Source of the DNA: Nitromaritima sp964584125
GTDB taxonomy: Bacteria; Nitrospinota; Nitrospinia; Nitrospinales; VA-1
Length of the DNA stretch: 27,426 nucleotides
Assembly (NCBI GenBank): GCA_964584125.1
Contig: CAZOYP010000030.1
Span: 1 to 27,426 of the forward strand
Direction of reading: 5' to 3'
The notes beneath the pieces were generated by a model. The model did no database searches, was not told the DNA's origin, and saw only the letters and a program-made list of their open reading frames with translations. Made by a program: the position numbers and the translations under genes. Positions 9,071 to 17,842 of the stretch are shown piece by piece (within the stretch, counting starts at the first letter, position 1; the number at the start of each line of letters is the position of its first letter).

Positions 9071-9099
9071 ATTCTACAGGAGGATTGTTAAATTTTCAA
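9071..9099 (-). promoter_or_regulatory. Promoter of the PLD-like membrane protein gene
   Basis: On the minus strand TTGAAA (9094-9099) and TAGAAT (9071-9076) each match consensus at five of six positions with an exact 17-bp spacer. Transcription would start near 9064, giving a leader of about 66 bases before ATG 8998. This suggests the gene is transcribed independently of the VWA/DUF4159 pair upstream. Confidence 0.55.
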
Positions 9100-9261
9100 T
9101 AGCGGGGAGTCAGTGAAGCTCATGTTAATTTCCTTCCTAACCAAGCATATTCTTTAATTATCAGCAATTAACCGCAGCTTCTTCGACGATAAAAAATGGA
9201 ACCGTAATATTGCTCATAACTAACATTTTTTTTCTGCCTTTCTTAACAATTTGTCCGTCTG

Positions 9262-11559
9262 TTAACTGAGCCCAGATTTACGCCTAGTGAACCAGTCCAA
9301 AGAAAGAAAAAATAGGATAAGGCCATAGACCCACCAGTTGTCCCAAAGTGAGATATGCTTGCTACTGGTCTTATTTTCAATTTTGGGATTTTTAAAATTA
9401 GCTTTTGAAAAGTCTGTTTTATCTGTCAGCACTTCGTAATTACCCCCAGAAACTTCGGCGATTTGCCTCAACAAAGTTTCGTTAACCCTAGGTTTTTGAA
9501 ACTCAGCTGTTTCGCTAAAAACCGAAAACCCCGTTTTCTCTTCTAACTTAATTTTATCTGAGTCTATCTCTGCTTTAACCGTATAAAATCCTTCTTCCGG
9601 AGTAAATCGGTAGGAAGCTTCTCCATTTTCATTGGTTGAAATAGTTTTGAGATTTATCTCATCTGAACGAGTTTTCAAAATCAATCGTACTTGCGCTCCT
9701 GGATAAGGATCGTAGTTTGACTTTAAAACTGACACACGAAGAAAAACCTCATCTCCTTCTTCATAGTGTTCCTTGTGTGTTTCTAATCTCAATAACCGTG
9801 TTTCCGGCTCATCGATCAACCAGTTAATAAGATTGTTCCAAAACCTATGGTAATAGCGGCCGCTTCCACCTTCTCCTACCTGTCGAAAGTTCCAGTTCCA
9901 CAAAGAGTCTGTTGCCACAACAAGGCTCCGCCCTTTACCAAAACGTCCAGTAACTATTAATGGGTATTTATTATTACCCTTAATAAAGGATGCCAAAGTA
10001 TTCGAATTTTTGCGAGGTTTGAGCCCTAGATTGATACCATTAAGCTTTGGCAGATTTCCCCAAACTCTACTGTTAGCAACAGATTCTTTTTCAAGTTGTA
10101 GTATCGGGTGGCGGGACAAATTCCTTTCTAGTTGCAAATTAAACGATTCGTTTTCGAATGATTGTAGCGAACCTTCCAAGCTTACTGGTAAAATTTCTTC
10201 AATATCTGTTTGTGTATAACCCCCCCCCTGAAATGAAAGCTCACCTCCGATCATAACGAATGCCCCTCCGCTTTCTACAAAGTTTTTTATATTAGTGAGA
10301 TACCCTTTATCTATAAAAGGTTTGTAACTGAAATTTTGAAGCAAAATAAGATCGAATGAATTTAGATAATCGCTAAATAATAGATTCGTAGGAAATGGAA
10401 TAAGGCTCAATTCAGAAGTAGGCGAAGCTACGTCATCGTCCAATGTTCGCAAAATAAAAAAAGACAACAGATCAATTTTTGGGTGGTTGGCTAAAACTTC
10501 ACGGAGAAATCTGGAATCCCACGATGGCCGCCCGTTCAAATGAAGAACTCGTATTCGGTCACGGATGACCTTCACCTGAAAGTCTTTCCTATTATTGATA
10601 GCAACAGACTCCCCTGCAAAAAGAGGAACGTTAAGGGAATATATATGTTTACCCAATACACTTGGAGTAAACTCCATTTTAACTGGATAACTATTTTCCC
10701 CTTCTCTAACCTCCACAACACGAGAAAGGAGTATTTTCTCTCCATCTTTCAGCACCAGCGGTATATTTCTATTCCCCATATTTGAGGCGCCAATGGTAAC
10801 AGTCAAACTTATCGGTTGATGGATAAAACCAAAACCAGCTGAATCAATTTCTTCAATTGCTAAATCTTTAAACATATGATTAGAACCAGCCTGAAAACTG
10901 TGAATGGGTGAATTCCAACTCGCAAGAATAGTTAATAGCTCAGAAGAAATAGTTTCAGGCTTTACCGTAAGATCTGCCCCATCTGAGAACAGCATAACGC
11001 CTTGAAGAGACTTGCCGTCGTATTGTTTTTTAAGATCAGAAAATACCGCCTCGAAGTCAGTGTTTATTTTTTTTGGACTACCCCCCTCGACTAAACCAAT
11101 CGAAGAAATTGATTCTACCTGATCTGATATTAAGTAATAGTCTAGCTGAAAAATATCAGCCAAGGACTCTAAGGCACTCTGGTTTTTTTCAAATGCCTGA
11201 CGAACAAAATCAATGCGAGATTTCTCCGAAGGAAATGTCTTTATAGACATGCTCTTAGTATCATCAACTAAAACAGCAATTCTATTTTTAAGAGTATGCT
11301 TTTTTTTAAACTCTAGCTCTGGTTGTAAGAAAATAAATACAACAATTAATAAAGCAAAAATTCGAAGAGTGATAATAAAGGTTTTACGAAGTGGCAAATG
11401 GATTCGCTTAAGACTTGTCCAGAAAAACCATAAAGCCAACAGAAACACAAACAGTAAAAACACCCATACAGATGGCAGGTCTTTAGTAGCTAAGGTCAGA
11501 CTAACCTCATTAAACTGTTCGGAATCTAAACCAAATAACTCGATCAAAGTCTTATTCAT
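9262..11559 (-). CDS. VWA / glutamine-amidotransferase-like large membrane protein
   Basis: A 765-aa inner-membrane protein of the BatA-like group. Two N-terminal helices (about 30-49 and 60-79) precede a von Willebrand A-like domain beginning at RIAVLVDDTKSMS (93-105); the metal site reads D-x-T-x-S rather than the usual D-x-S-x-S. A central region includes a class-I-amidotransferase-like fold (ILLQNF, then FVESGGAFVMIGGELSFQGG), followed by an Ig-like segment (about 600-700) and a last helix (about 742-760). This layout is typical of VWA proteins found beside DUF4159 genes. Its ATG overlaps the stop of the DUF4159 gene by four bases (ATGA), so the two are translationally coupled. The biochemical role of the family is not established. 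The MoxR ATPase and DUF58 genes that often accompany it are not adjacent here. Confidence 0.85.
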   Translation of the reverse strand: MNKTLIELFGLDSEQFNEVSLTLATKDLPSVWVFLLFVFLLALWFFWTSLKRIHLPLRKTFIITLRIFALLIVVFIFLQPELEFKKKHTLKNRIAVLVDDTKSMSIKTFPSEKSRIDFVRQAFEKNQSALESLADIFQLDYYLISDQVESISSIGLVEGGSPKKINTDFEAVFSDLKKQYDGKSLQGVMLFSDGADLTVKPETISSELLTILASWNSPIHSFQAGSNHMFKDLAIEEIDSAGFGFIHQPISLTVTIGASNMGNRNIPLVLKDGEKILLSRVVEVREGENSYPVKMEFTPSVLGKHIYSLNVPLFAGESVAINNRKDFQVKVIRDRIRVLHLNGRPSWDSRFLREVLANHPKIDLLSFFILRTLDDDVASPTSELSLIPFPTNLLFSDYLNSFDLILLQNFSYKPFIDKGYLTNIKNFVESGGAFVMIGGELSFQGGGYTQTDIEEILPVSLEGSLQSFENESFNLQLERNLSRHPILQLEKESVANSRVWGNLPKLNGINLGLKPRKNSNTLASFIKGNNKYPLIVTGRFGKGRSLVVATDSLWNWNFRQVGEGGSGRYYHRFWNNLINWLIDEPETRLLRLETHKEHYEEGDEVFLRVSVLKSNYDPYPGAQVRLILKTRSDEINLKTISTNENGEASYRFTPEEGFYTVKAEIDSDKIKLEEKTGFSVFSETAEFQKPRVNETLLRQIAEVSGGNYEVLTDKTDFSKANFKNPKIENKTSSKHISLWDNWWVYGLILFFLSLDWFTRRKSGLS

Positions 11560-12347
11560 GGCAACTTATGCCTCTTCAATCTTTCAAGGATAATAGGCAA
11601 ATGCACCATGTCTTTTTTGTAGTCTAGTGTGAGAGCATACATAACAATATTTACTCCAAGCCTTATTGCAAGTTGCCTTGCTCTGCTACCCCCGCCAATA
11701 ATGTCATGTGTCCACTGCCCTAACTTATCTCTTGCCCATGCACCACCCAAATCGTTGGCGGAGTAAACTAAAACTGTGCGTCCTTTTATATTAATTCCTT
11801 CCAAATACGAATTAATCAGTTGTCGTCCAGATACGCGATCAATCAAATAAAAAGAACGAAAAATGGAATGATCTCGAGAAATTTTCTTTAAAGGAATTTG
11901 GGGAAATAGTGCGTCAGTCATTTTACGAACCGAAATATCAAATTTTGAGCGGATATTGGAGGAACTATTATCTATAAGCAAAAACCCACCATAACTCAGA
12001 TAGTTTCTAAGTCGTTCCAGTTCACTGCCAGAAAACATCTCAAACTCTTCACTGCCTGCCATGTAGATAAAAGGGTATTGGTAAAGGTTGAAGTGCGACA
12101 GTTCTATCTGAAGCGATCCTCGGTCAGCTTCAATAGATGTTCTGCGCTCAATCTGTCCTAGCAAACTATCAATGGCTGTTGGATGAGGGCTAGAATATCC
12201 GCCTTTATATTTGATTTGAGGAATAGATAAGTCTGAATAATCGGCATAAGCAGTCGCTATGCCGATCTTAAATAAAAACAAAGGAATAGTTAATTTAAAT
12301 AAATTGACCATTAAATTGAGTATAAGAGTGAGGCGAAAAATTTTCAA
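11556..12347 (-). CDS. DUF4159-like exported protein
   Basis: A 263-aa protein with an N-terminal signal peptide (hydrophobic to about residue 34, cleavage plausible at AYA-D). The mature part matches the DUF4159 pattern: an N-terminal IPQIKYKGGY segment, then PFIYMAGSEEFEMFSGSELE and LRNYLSYGGFLLIDNSS, which resembles a degenerate amidotransferase-like fold, and a late HDIIGGGSRARQLAIRLGVN segment. The start is TTG 12347, forced by an in-frame stop just upstream; the next candidate is ATG 12311 (residue 13). It overlaps the downstream VWA gene by four bases. The two products probably act together at the cell envelope, but no function is known. Confidence 0.85.
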   Translation of the reverse strand: MKIFRLTLILNLMVNLFKLTIPLFLFKIGIATAYADYSDLSIPQIKYKGGYSSPHPTAIDSLLGQIERRTSIEADRGSLQIELSHFNLYQYPFIYMAGSEEFEMFSGSELERLRNYLSYGGFLLIDNSSSNIRSKFDISVRKMTDALFPQIPLKKISRDHSIFRSFYLIDRVSGRQLINSYLEGINIKGRTVLVYSANDLGGAWARDKLGQWTHDIIGGGSRARQLAIRLGVNIVMYALTLDYKKDMVHLPIILERLKRHKLP

Positions 12348-12383
12348 TCATCATTAAAAGTTCCCAATAACTATTTTTAAACT

Positions 12384-12413
12384 TTGCCTCTTCTCCATGC
12401 TGTAGGTTAGACT
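12384..12413 (+). promoter_or_regulatory. Weak candidate promoter of the aminotransferase gene
   Basis: TTGCCT (12384-12389) and TAGACT (12408-12413) each match consensus at four of six positions with an 18-bp spacer, about 47 bases before ATG 12460 in a divergent intergenic region. The match is modest and could be chance. Confidence 0.3.
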
Positions 12414-12459
12414 AAAATCCGTCGATTAAGAACTAACACCAGATCGTAAGAAAAACCGT

Positions 12460-13551
12460 ATGAAAAAAATGACCTTAATGAACCCAGGCCCAGTCAACGT
12501 GACTAACAGAGTAAGAGATGCTCAACTCCGTGGCGATCTGTGCCATAGAGAACCTGAGTTTTCAGATCTAATATGTTCGATTCGAAAAAAACTACTACAA
12601 GCGTTTAATATAGAAAAAGAATATTCGGCCATTTTAATAACAGGGTCAGGAACCGCGGCATTAGAAATGGCCGTTTCATCATGCCTTACTCCTGACAGGT
12701 CAATACTGGTAATTCAAAATGGTGTATATGGTGACCGTATCAGTAAAATGGCAGATGTTTATCGAATGAGCAAGCTTACAATAAATTATAACTGGGGAGA
12801 AATTCCAAGACTCGTAGAAATTGAAAAAAAATTGGAAGAAGATGATTCTATTGAAGTAATTGCCATGGTGCACCATGAAACAACAACCGGACTACTGAAT
12901 CCACTCCCTGAAGTTGCGCTACTTGCAAAGAAGTATAACAAACGATTAGTAATAGATTGCATCAGTAGTTTAGGAGGCGATGAGATCGACTTCGAGCAAT
13001 ATCCTATCGATTTTGCAGTTGGCACTGCCAACAAATGTATCCACGGTTTACCAGGTGTTTCCTTTGTTCTTCATAGGAAAAAAGATCTCTCTCGATTGCA
13101 AAGTATACCTGCTCGGTCAATATACTTTGCCCTAGCAGAACACCTCAAAGTCCAGGAGCAAGGAAACACGCTCTTCACCCCAGCTATCCAGGCACATTAT
13201 GCATTAAATACAGCACTTGAGGAACTGTTAGAAGAAACAGTCAACGGACGAATAAAGCGTTATCGAAAAGTCGCAAAACACTTACGCAGAGGGTTTAAAG
13301 AAATGGACCTTGATTTTCTAATACCGGAGAGTCACCAGTCGAATTGTCTCACCGCGCTAAAACTTCCTAATGGTATTTCGTATGACTGGCTCCACGATAA
13401 ACTAAAAGAAAATGGTTTCATCATATATGCCGGGCAAGGTCTACTTGATAAAAAAATTTTTAGAATTGCTAACATGGGAAACATTCAAGAATTAGAATTC
13501 ACTCGCTGTCTAAAAATTCTCAAAGAATGCTTCACAAAATCCGAAAAGTAG
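12460..13551 (+). CDS. Class V PLP aminotransferase, 2-aminoethylphosphonate-pyruvate transaminase (PhnW)-like
   Basis: A 363-aa fold-type I, class V aminotransferase. The N-terminal LMNPGPVNV (6-14) and DLCHREPEF (26-34) and the lysine motif ANKCIHGLPGVSFVL with K192 as the likely Schiff-base lysine are closest to PhnW, which transfers the amino group of 2-aminoethylphosphonate to pyruvate. Other visible PLP features are TGSGTAALE (61-69), HHETTTGLLNP (138-148), D166 in VIDCISSLGGD, and a C-terminal RIANMGN. No other phosphonate genes lie nearby, so the substrate could instead be glyoxylate, serine or another amine; alanine-glyoxylate aminotransferase is the main alternative. The next gene starts 12 bp downstream and is probably co-transcribed. 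Confidence 0.85.
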   Translation: MKKMTLMNPGPVNVTNRVRDAQLRGDLCHREPEFSDLICSIRKKLLQAFNIEKEYSAILITGSGTAALEMAVSSCLTPDRSILVIQNGVYGDRISKMADVYRMSKLTINYNWGEIPRLVEIEKKLEEDDSIEVIAMVHHETTTGLLNPLPEVALLAKKYNKRLVIDCISSLGGDEIDFEQYPIDFAVGTANKCIHGLPGVSFVLHRKKDLSRLQSIPARSIYFALAEHLKVQEQGNTLFTPAIQAHYALNTALEELLEETVNGRIKRYRKVAKHLRRGFKEMDLDFLIPESHQSNCLTALKLPNGISYDWLHDKLKENGFIIYAGQGLLDKKIFRIANMGNIQELEFTRCLKILKECFTKSEK

Positions 13552-13563
13552 AAAGATGCCTCT

Positions 13564-14226
13564 ATGACTTTATACGAGTTGATGAATGAATACGCCAGTG
13601 AAAACCCTTCCCTGCCAAATAAAGAGGACCTAACACCTGAATTAGGAAAAAGCTTATCTCTTCTTCACTCAAGTTTAATTCAATGCGATCTGGAGAATGA
13701 GGAACAGGGAGGCACACCACGTTTAACTGCAGGCCCTTGTGACATTGAACCGTCACACCTTAGCCACTTTATTGTAGCGCACCTACCTTTTAACTCTATT
13801 ATCGAAAAAACAGAAATCAATCATGTACTGTTTGATATCTTTTCTTTTTTTGACTGGCTAGATAAGAAGAACATTTCTCATGGATTTGCAAATACAAATA
13901 TTTCACAACTAGTAAAACAACTGTGCATTAATCAAGAACGATGCCTTAAACTCAGTCAACTCCTTGAAAGTGAATCATCACGAGTTCTCAAAGATCCACC
14001 GACTATCCAAAATACGCTCAATGATGTTTTTTTAGTCGAAAAAATTGAAGGAAATTTTGTCTCACTTAAAAGCCGTCGCCAAAAAAAACTCCTACGACTA
14101 AGGCTTCCGACCGATACAATAAAATTTATCGAATTAAATGACTATCTAGATTTGATTTTAGGGGATACTTCTGAGAAATGGGTTTTACTGGAAGCGGGGC
14201 TACCCTATCCAAAAATAAAAAATTAA
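13564..14226 (+). CDS. Hypothetical protein, 220 aa
   Basis: I do not recognise this protein. It has no signal peptide or membrane helix. Residues 1-85 are mixed and begin with a short helix (LYELMNEYA); residues about 85-140 look helical, with FSFFDWLDKKNISHGFA followed by an amphipathic QLVKQLCINQERCLKLSQLL helix; residues 150-215 alternate hydrophobic strands and could form a small beta-barrel (LVEKIEGNFVSLKSRRQKKL, LRLPTDTIKFIELNDYLDLI). Its 12-bp spacing from the PhnW-like gene suggests one transcript. The protein may be regulatory or structural; no motif supports a specific role. Confidence 0.75.
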   Translation: MTLYELMNEYASENPSLPNKEDLTPELGKSLSLLHSSLIQCDLENEEQGGTPRLTAGPCDIEPSHLSHFIVAHLPFNSIIEKTEINHVLFDIFSFFDWLDKKNISHGFANTNISQLVKQLCINQERCLKLSQLLESESSRVLKDPPTIQNTLNDVFLVEKIEGNFVSLKSRRQKKLLRLRLPTDTIKFIELNDYLDLILGDTSEKWVLLEAGLPYPKIKN

Positions 14227-14361
14227 TACTCCTCCAAAAACAAGCAAAAAAAACATTCACTTGAAAAAACTGTTGAAATACTTTAAAAAGACGTCTTCGG
14301 ACAAATAAGTCTAGTTGAATACAGTTTTTCAGTCTAACTAGCCTCCACCTTGAGTTCCAAC

Positions 14362-15909
14362 ATGGAATTTAAAATCAATTACGAAGATATGCTTTGGACC
14401 GCTCTAACTCCTGAGCTTACATTGTTATCTACTGCTTTATTCCTACTATTAATTGGTTTGAAAAAAAACTTCAACACCAATGAATATCTATCCAAAGCAG
14501 CACTGGCAGGCATTGCCATTTCATTTCTCTTTTCATTTGCATTATGGGGGAGTGCTCCAACGATAGAAAACGGACTCCAGCCAGATATGTTCAGCAAATC
14601 GTTGATCCACGATAAATTTGGCCAGGGATTTAATATTATCTTTTTACTTATGGCGACGTTTGCAGTTCTAGGTGCTGCAAGGTACCCACAACCTGATCAC
14701 GAAAACAAGCCTGAATATTTTTCGCTGATACTTATGGCCGTTGTGGGAATGATGTTTTTAGCAAAATCCGGGAACCTGATCACTGCATTTGTTTCGCTCG
14801 AAATATTTTCTATTTCCCTGTACATCCTTTGCGGTTTTTCCGCGAAACACGGCACAGGAAAAGAAAGCCCATCGAATGCCCCTGAACTAAAATGGACTAC
14901 CCTTGCTTCGCAAGAATCTACGGTAAAGTATCTTCTAACTGGTGCATTCGCTTCTGCTATTTTGGTTTATGGAATGGCGCTAATATATGCAGGTACTGGA
15001 ACAACAGAAATTCGTTTTATCGGCCAACTATTACATTGCAATGAAGCGGGAGAATGTACAAATCCTTACAGTCGTAACACACTCGTATATATTGGAATGG
15101 GTTTGCTGTTTTCTGGCCTTGCATTCAAAATATCCCTCGTGCCATTCCATTCCTGGACACCAGATGTTTACCAAGGAGCGCCTACACCTATCACTGGGCT
15201 CATGTCCGTTGCCACAAAGGCTGCTGCGTTCGCACTAATTGCAAGAATTTTTTTTACTGCATTTTCAGAACTAAATAGTATATGGATGCCTTTTCTCTTC
15301 GGAATATCAGTTCTCACAATGCTCGTAGGAAATATTGCAGCTATTTTTCAAGATGACGTTAAGCGAATGCTTGCTTATTCAGGCGTGGCTCACGCCGGCT
15401 ATTTGCTTATAGGCATTGTTGCCAATAGTCAGGATGGTGTAGCAAGCCTGATATTCTACCTTTACGCTTATCTCTTCATGAATATAGGAGCATTTGCGGT
15501 TGTTTTTCTAATTGAAGGTGAGGGCAAAGAGGGAAATTCTGTTAGTCGCTTCAAAGGACTAGCTAAAAACCATCCGCTAATCGCTGGAGCAATGAGTCTT
15601 TTCATGCTTTCCCTTGCGGGATTTCCCCCAACCGCTGGTTTCTTTGGAAAACTTTACGTTTTTATGGCAGCTATCAAAGAAGGATATATTTTGATTACCG
15701 TCATGGCGGTAATCGCTACAGTGGTCTCGGTTTATTTTTACTTAAGAATCATTACCATGATGTATTTTCATGAGAATGAGAATGATGAAAAAGTAGTTAT
15801 CCACCGTGGCATGGGAACAATTATTGCTTTAAGCTCTATTGCCATTATCTTGATCGGTTTTTTCCCTTCAGGTTTAATGAGTATTGCAATGGAGTCAATC
15901 CCCTTCTAA
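14362..15909 (+). CDS. nuoN: NADH-quinone oxidoreductase subunit N
   Basis: NuoN is one of the three Mrp-antiporter-like proton-pumping subunits of complex I. The protein has about 14 hydrophobic helices and the core motif SLVPFHSWTPDVYQGAPTPI followed by a TKAAAF helix; DDVKRMLAYSGVAHAGYLL and the AGFPPTAGFFGKLYVF region are also family hallmarks. I chose ATG 14362; TTG 14350 is in frame but no better supported. Compared with my memory of NuoN, two loops are enlarged: about 20 residues after ILCGFSAKHG, and a loop holding two cysteines (LLHCNEAGECTNPY). It lies far from nuoA-H and on the opposite strand. It could be co-transcribed with the two genes upstream, although a 135-bp gap precedes it. 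Confidence 0.94.
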   Translation: MEFKINYEDMLWTALTPELTLLSTALFLLLIGLKKNFNTNEYLSKAALAGIAISFLFSFALWGSAPTIENGLQPDMFSKSLIHDKFGQGFNIIFLLMATFAVLGAARYPQPDHENKPEYFSLILMAVVGMMFLAKSGNLITAFVSLEIFSISLYILCGFSAKHGTGKESPSNAPELKWTTLASQESTVKYLLTGAFASAILVYGMALIYAGTGTTEIRFIGQLLHCNEAGECTNPYSRNTLVYIGMGLLFSGLAFKISLVPFHSWTPDVYQGAPTPITGLMSVATKAAAFALIARIFFTAFSELNSIWMPFLFGISVLTMLVGNIAAIFQDDVKRMLAYSGVAHAGYLLIGIVANSQDGVASLIFYLYAYLFMNIGAFAVVFLIEGEGKEGNSVSRFKGLAKNHPLIAGAMSLFMLSLAGFPPTAGFFGKLYVFMAAIKEGYILITVMAVIATVVSVYFYLRIITMMYFHENENDEKVVIHRGMGTIIALSSIAIILIGFFPSGLMSIAMESIPF

Positions 15910-16059
15910 TTCGATCCTAGCTAAGACAACTAACCAACGTGTGAAGAGCTTCTAGAAAGTGTTTTTTTTCCTTTTTCTGTTTTTTTTTCAATTGAATCTA
16001 ATAGCAATAAGTCCATAACTATAAGCTAGAAATTAAACAATAAATGTTTAAAATAATGA

Positions 16060-16497
16060 TTAGCGCTCCAGCAGGAAAGTAACAGGACCATCATTGATCG
16101 ACTGCACTTTCATATCCGCCGCAAACTTTCCCGTGCTAACTTTAAGGCCTGATTTATTCAATAGCTCTATATAAAGTTCGTAAAGTTTACGAGCGGTATC
16201 GGGGTCTGCCGCCCTATCAAACCCGGGGCGCCTACCACGCGAGCAGTCTCCCGCAAGAGTAAATTGAGAGACCACTAAAATATCACCCTCAATATCGATA
16301 CATGATAAATTCATTCTATCTCGGTTGTCCGGGAAAACCCTTAAGTTCAAAGTTTTATCAGCAAGAAAAAAAACTTGGCTTTCATCATCCCCTTTTTCAA
16401 CACCAAAAAAAACCAAAATTCCTTTACTGACATCGGCTATTTTCTCAGTATTGACACTGACTGAGGCACTTATTACACGCTGCAGAATTAACTTCAC
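16060..16497 (-). CDS. dtd: D-aminoacyl-tRNA deacylase
   Basis: Dtd hydrolyses D-amino acids (and glycine) mis-attached to tRNA, in the cytoplasm. The protein is 145 aa, the standard length. Both diagnostic motifs are present: SQFTLAGD at 77-84 with S77 and T80, and the cis-Gly-Pro motif NDGPVT at 135-140 (G137-P138). The N-terminus MKLILQRVISASVSV is typical. It is transcribed towards nuoN (convergent) and is followed by about 150 bp of AT-rich, T-tract-bearing sequence with no clear terminator hairpin. Confidence 0.96.
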   Translation of the reverse strand: MKLILQRVISASVSVNTEKIADVSKGILVFFGVEKGDDESQVFFLADKTLNLRVFPDNRDRMNLSCIDIEGDILVVSQFTLAGDCSRGRRPGFDRAADPDTARKLYELYIELLNKSGLKVSTGKFAADMKVQSINDGPVTFLLER

Positions 16498-16587
16498 AGG
16501 TTAAAGCTCAAATAAATATTTATATGTAAAAAACTTCGGCGAACAAAAACTGCTAAGTAAATAATGAAGGTAATCATACTTACAAAC

Positions 16588-16764
16588 TTATCGTGCTGAA
16601 AAAAATCTCGTCTCTGTCCCATCTGGCCCAATCTTCACTTTAATCTCTCCATTGCATTTAGGGCACTTACCCTCATAAGCATTTTTTTCCTTATTAACAT
16701 AAATTCGTCGATAAACATTACAACATTCAAATAATATTCCAATGAATTTATTTTCTTGTGTCAT
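16588..16764 (-). CDS. 58-aa four-cysteine (zinc-ribbon-like) small protein
   Basis: A 58-aa open frame running from ATG 16764 to TAA 16588. Cysteines are C14-C15 (FECCNVYRRIYVN) and C34-x2-C37 (GKCPKCNG), which together could bind one zinc, followed by KVKIGPDGT and a conserved-looking RFFSAR end. I recall very similar short proteins (CCNVY...CPRC...SRFF) in Planctomycetes and related environmental bacteria, but that memory is not a database result. Its function is unknown. No strong ribosome binding site precedes it. The composition is clearly coding-like (no rare stops, motif-rich), which makes chance unlikely. Confidence 0.75.
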   Translation of the reverse strand: MTQENKFIGILFECCNVYRRIYVNKEKNAYEGKCPKCNGEIKVKIGPDGTETRFFSAR

Positions 16765-16843
16765 TTAAGGCGCTCGAATTATTTACTAAATAATAGTTTT
16801 GGTCTGACTCTATATCCTAAAATTTTATAAATAAGTATTTTAT

Positions 16844-17749
16844 TCAAGCCCTACGCAAACGAGAAAGAACTTTCATTTTAGCTTGAATAAATACTTTATG
16901 GGGGATACGTAAGGCTTTAGTAATTCGCCTAATTTCTTCAGACTCATCGTGAGAAAGTTCCCCATCAGCGCCACCTACAACCAAAAGGCAATTAGCAATA
17001 CTTATTTTCTCGTTGTAGGTCATCAGGTTATTAAGCTCCGTTGTAACCTCATGGAAATCAAAACCATGGTCAGTCAATTCTAAAACTATCTCAAACAGCA
17101 CCTTAAGCTCTTTACCTTTAAAGTTAAATCGACTCGAAAGCTCTTCTTTTAAAACTTGCTTTTCTGAATTATCGAAATGCCCATCAATATTTGAAACTGA
17201 CGCCATCAACGAACCAATTAGGCAAATAAGATATAACTTGTCATCTGGAAGATTTATATTTATTCCCAACCTTGCTCTTTTTAGTTCTATTTTTTTAAGA
17301 ACCTTTCGCTTGAAATATTTTTCTAGCTCTAAGTCCTTATCACGAGCATGGGAGAAAATTGTTTTACCAAGCAAATTACGAATTTTACCCAAAGATCTTT
17401 TTGTAACTGATGATTTTTTAAGCAAGCTACGAAATTGGCCCACCAGCTCTTTTTCTTCATTTCCTATCCGCTTAGCTGCCTGTTCCATGGACTCTAGTGC
17501 AGCTAAAATCTCTTCTTTTTCACTTTCAACGCTCAACTCACTTACTAATTGGTCATACAATTTAGCCTGTTCTTTTTTTGAAACCGGGGCAGCAAGATAA
17601 TGCTTTAGCTCAGCAAGGTCATCTTTATCCAAATTGAATTTTCTGTAAAAAGATTTAAGAATATTTAACTCCGATTGCGTTAGCTCACCATCTGCCCACG
17701 CAATGGTGGTTAAAACTTTTAAAAAAGTCAGCTTTTTAAAATATGACAT
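16844..17749 (-). CDS. Protein with two TerB-like domains
   Basis: A 301-aa cytoplasmic, largely helical protein. The N-terminal part (about 5-85) shows the TerB/DjlA-type acidic hairpin pattern AWADGELTQSELNIL (17-31). The C-terminal half repeats it twice: SNIDGHFDNSEKQVLKEEL and GGADGELSHDESEEIRRI. Between them lies a charged helical linker (about 90-165). TerB domains are named after tellurite resistance but occur widely in envelope- or metal-linked proteins, and the D/E-rich loops may bind metal. The ATG is preceded by AAAGG at a good distance. No ter genes are nearby, so tellurite resistance should not be assumed. Confidence 0.78.
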   Translation of the reverse strand: MSYFKKLTFLKVLTTIAWADGELTQSELNILKSFYRKFNLDKDDLAELKHYLAAPVSKKEQAKLYDQLVSELSVESEKEEILAALESMEQAAKRIGNEEKELVGQFRSLLKKSSVTKRSLGKIRNLLGKTIFSHARDKDLELEKYFKRKVLKKIELKRARLGININLPDDKLYLICLIGSLMASVSNIDGHFDNSEKQVLKEELSSRFNFKGKELKVLFEIVLELTDHGFDFHEVTTELNNLMTYNEKISIANCLLVVGGADGELSHDESEEIRRITKALRIPHKVFIQAKMKVLSRLRRA

Positions 17750-17842
17750 AAGACCTTTCTTTAAAAAAAAATTACAAAAACTTCATCATAATTCTTTCGC
17801 AATGCTCAAATATCTTTACACGTTAACAAGATATAAAAAGCA

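Noticed and set aside
9055..9083. CCTCC...GGAGG inverted repeat between the VWA gene and the PLD-like gene as a terminator.
   Set aside because: The stem is only five base pairs with a 19-base loop and no T-run, and it overlaps a good promoter.
14227..14361. Promoter for nuoN in the gap before it.
   Set aside because: TTGAAA-like and TTTAAA-like boxes occur but none has acceptable spacing; left uncalled.
15950..15990. T-rich tracts after nuoN as an intrinsic terminator.
   Set aside because: The preceding GAGCTTCTAGAAAG can form only a very short stem with little loop; no convincing hairpin.
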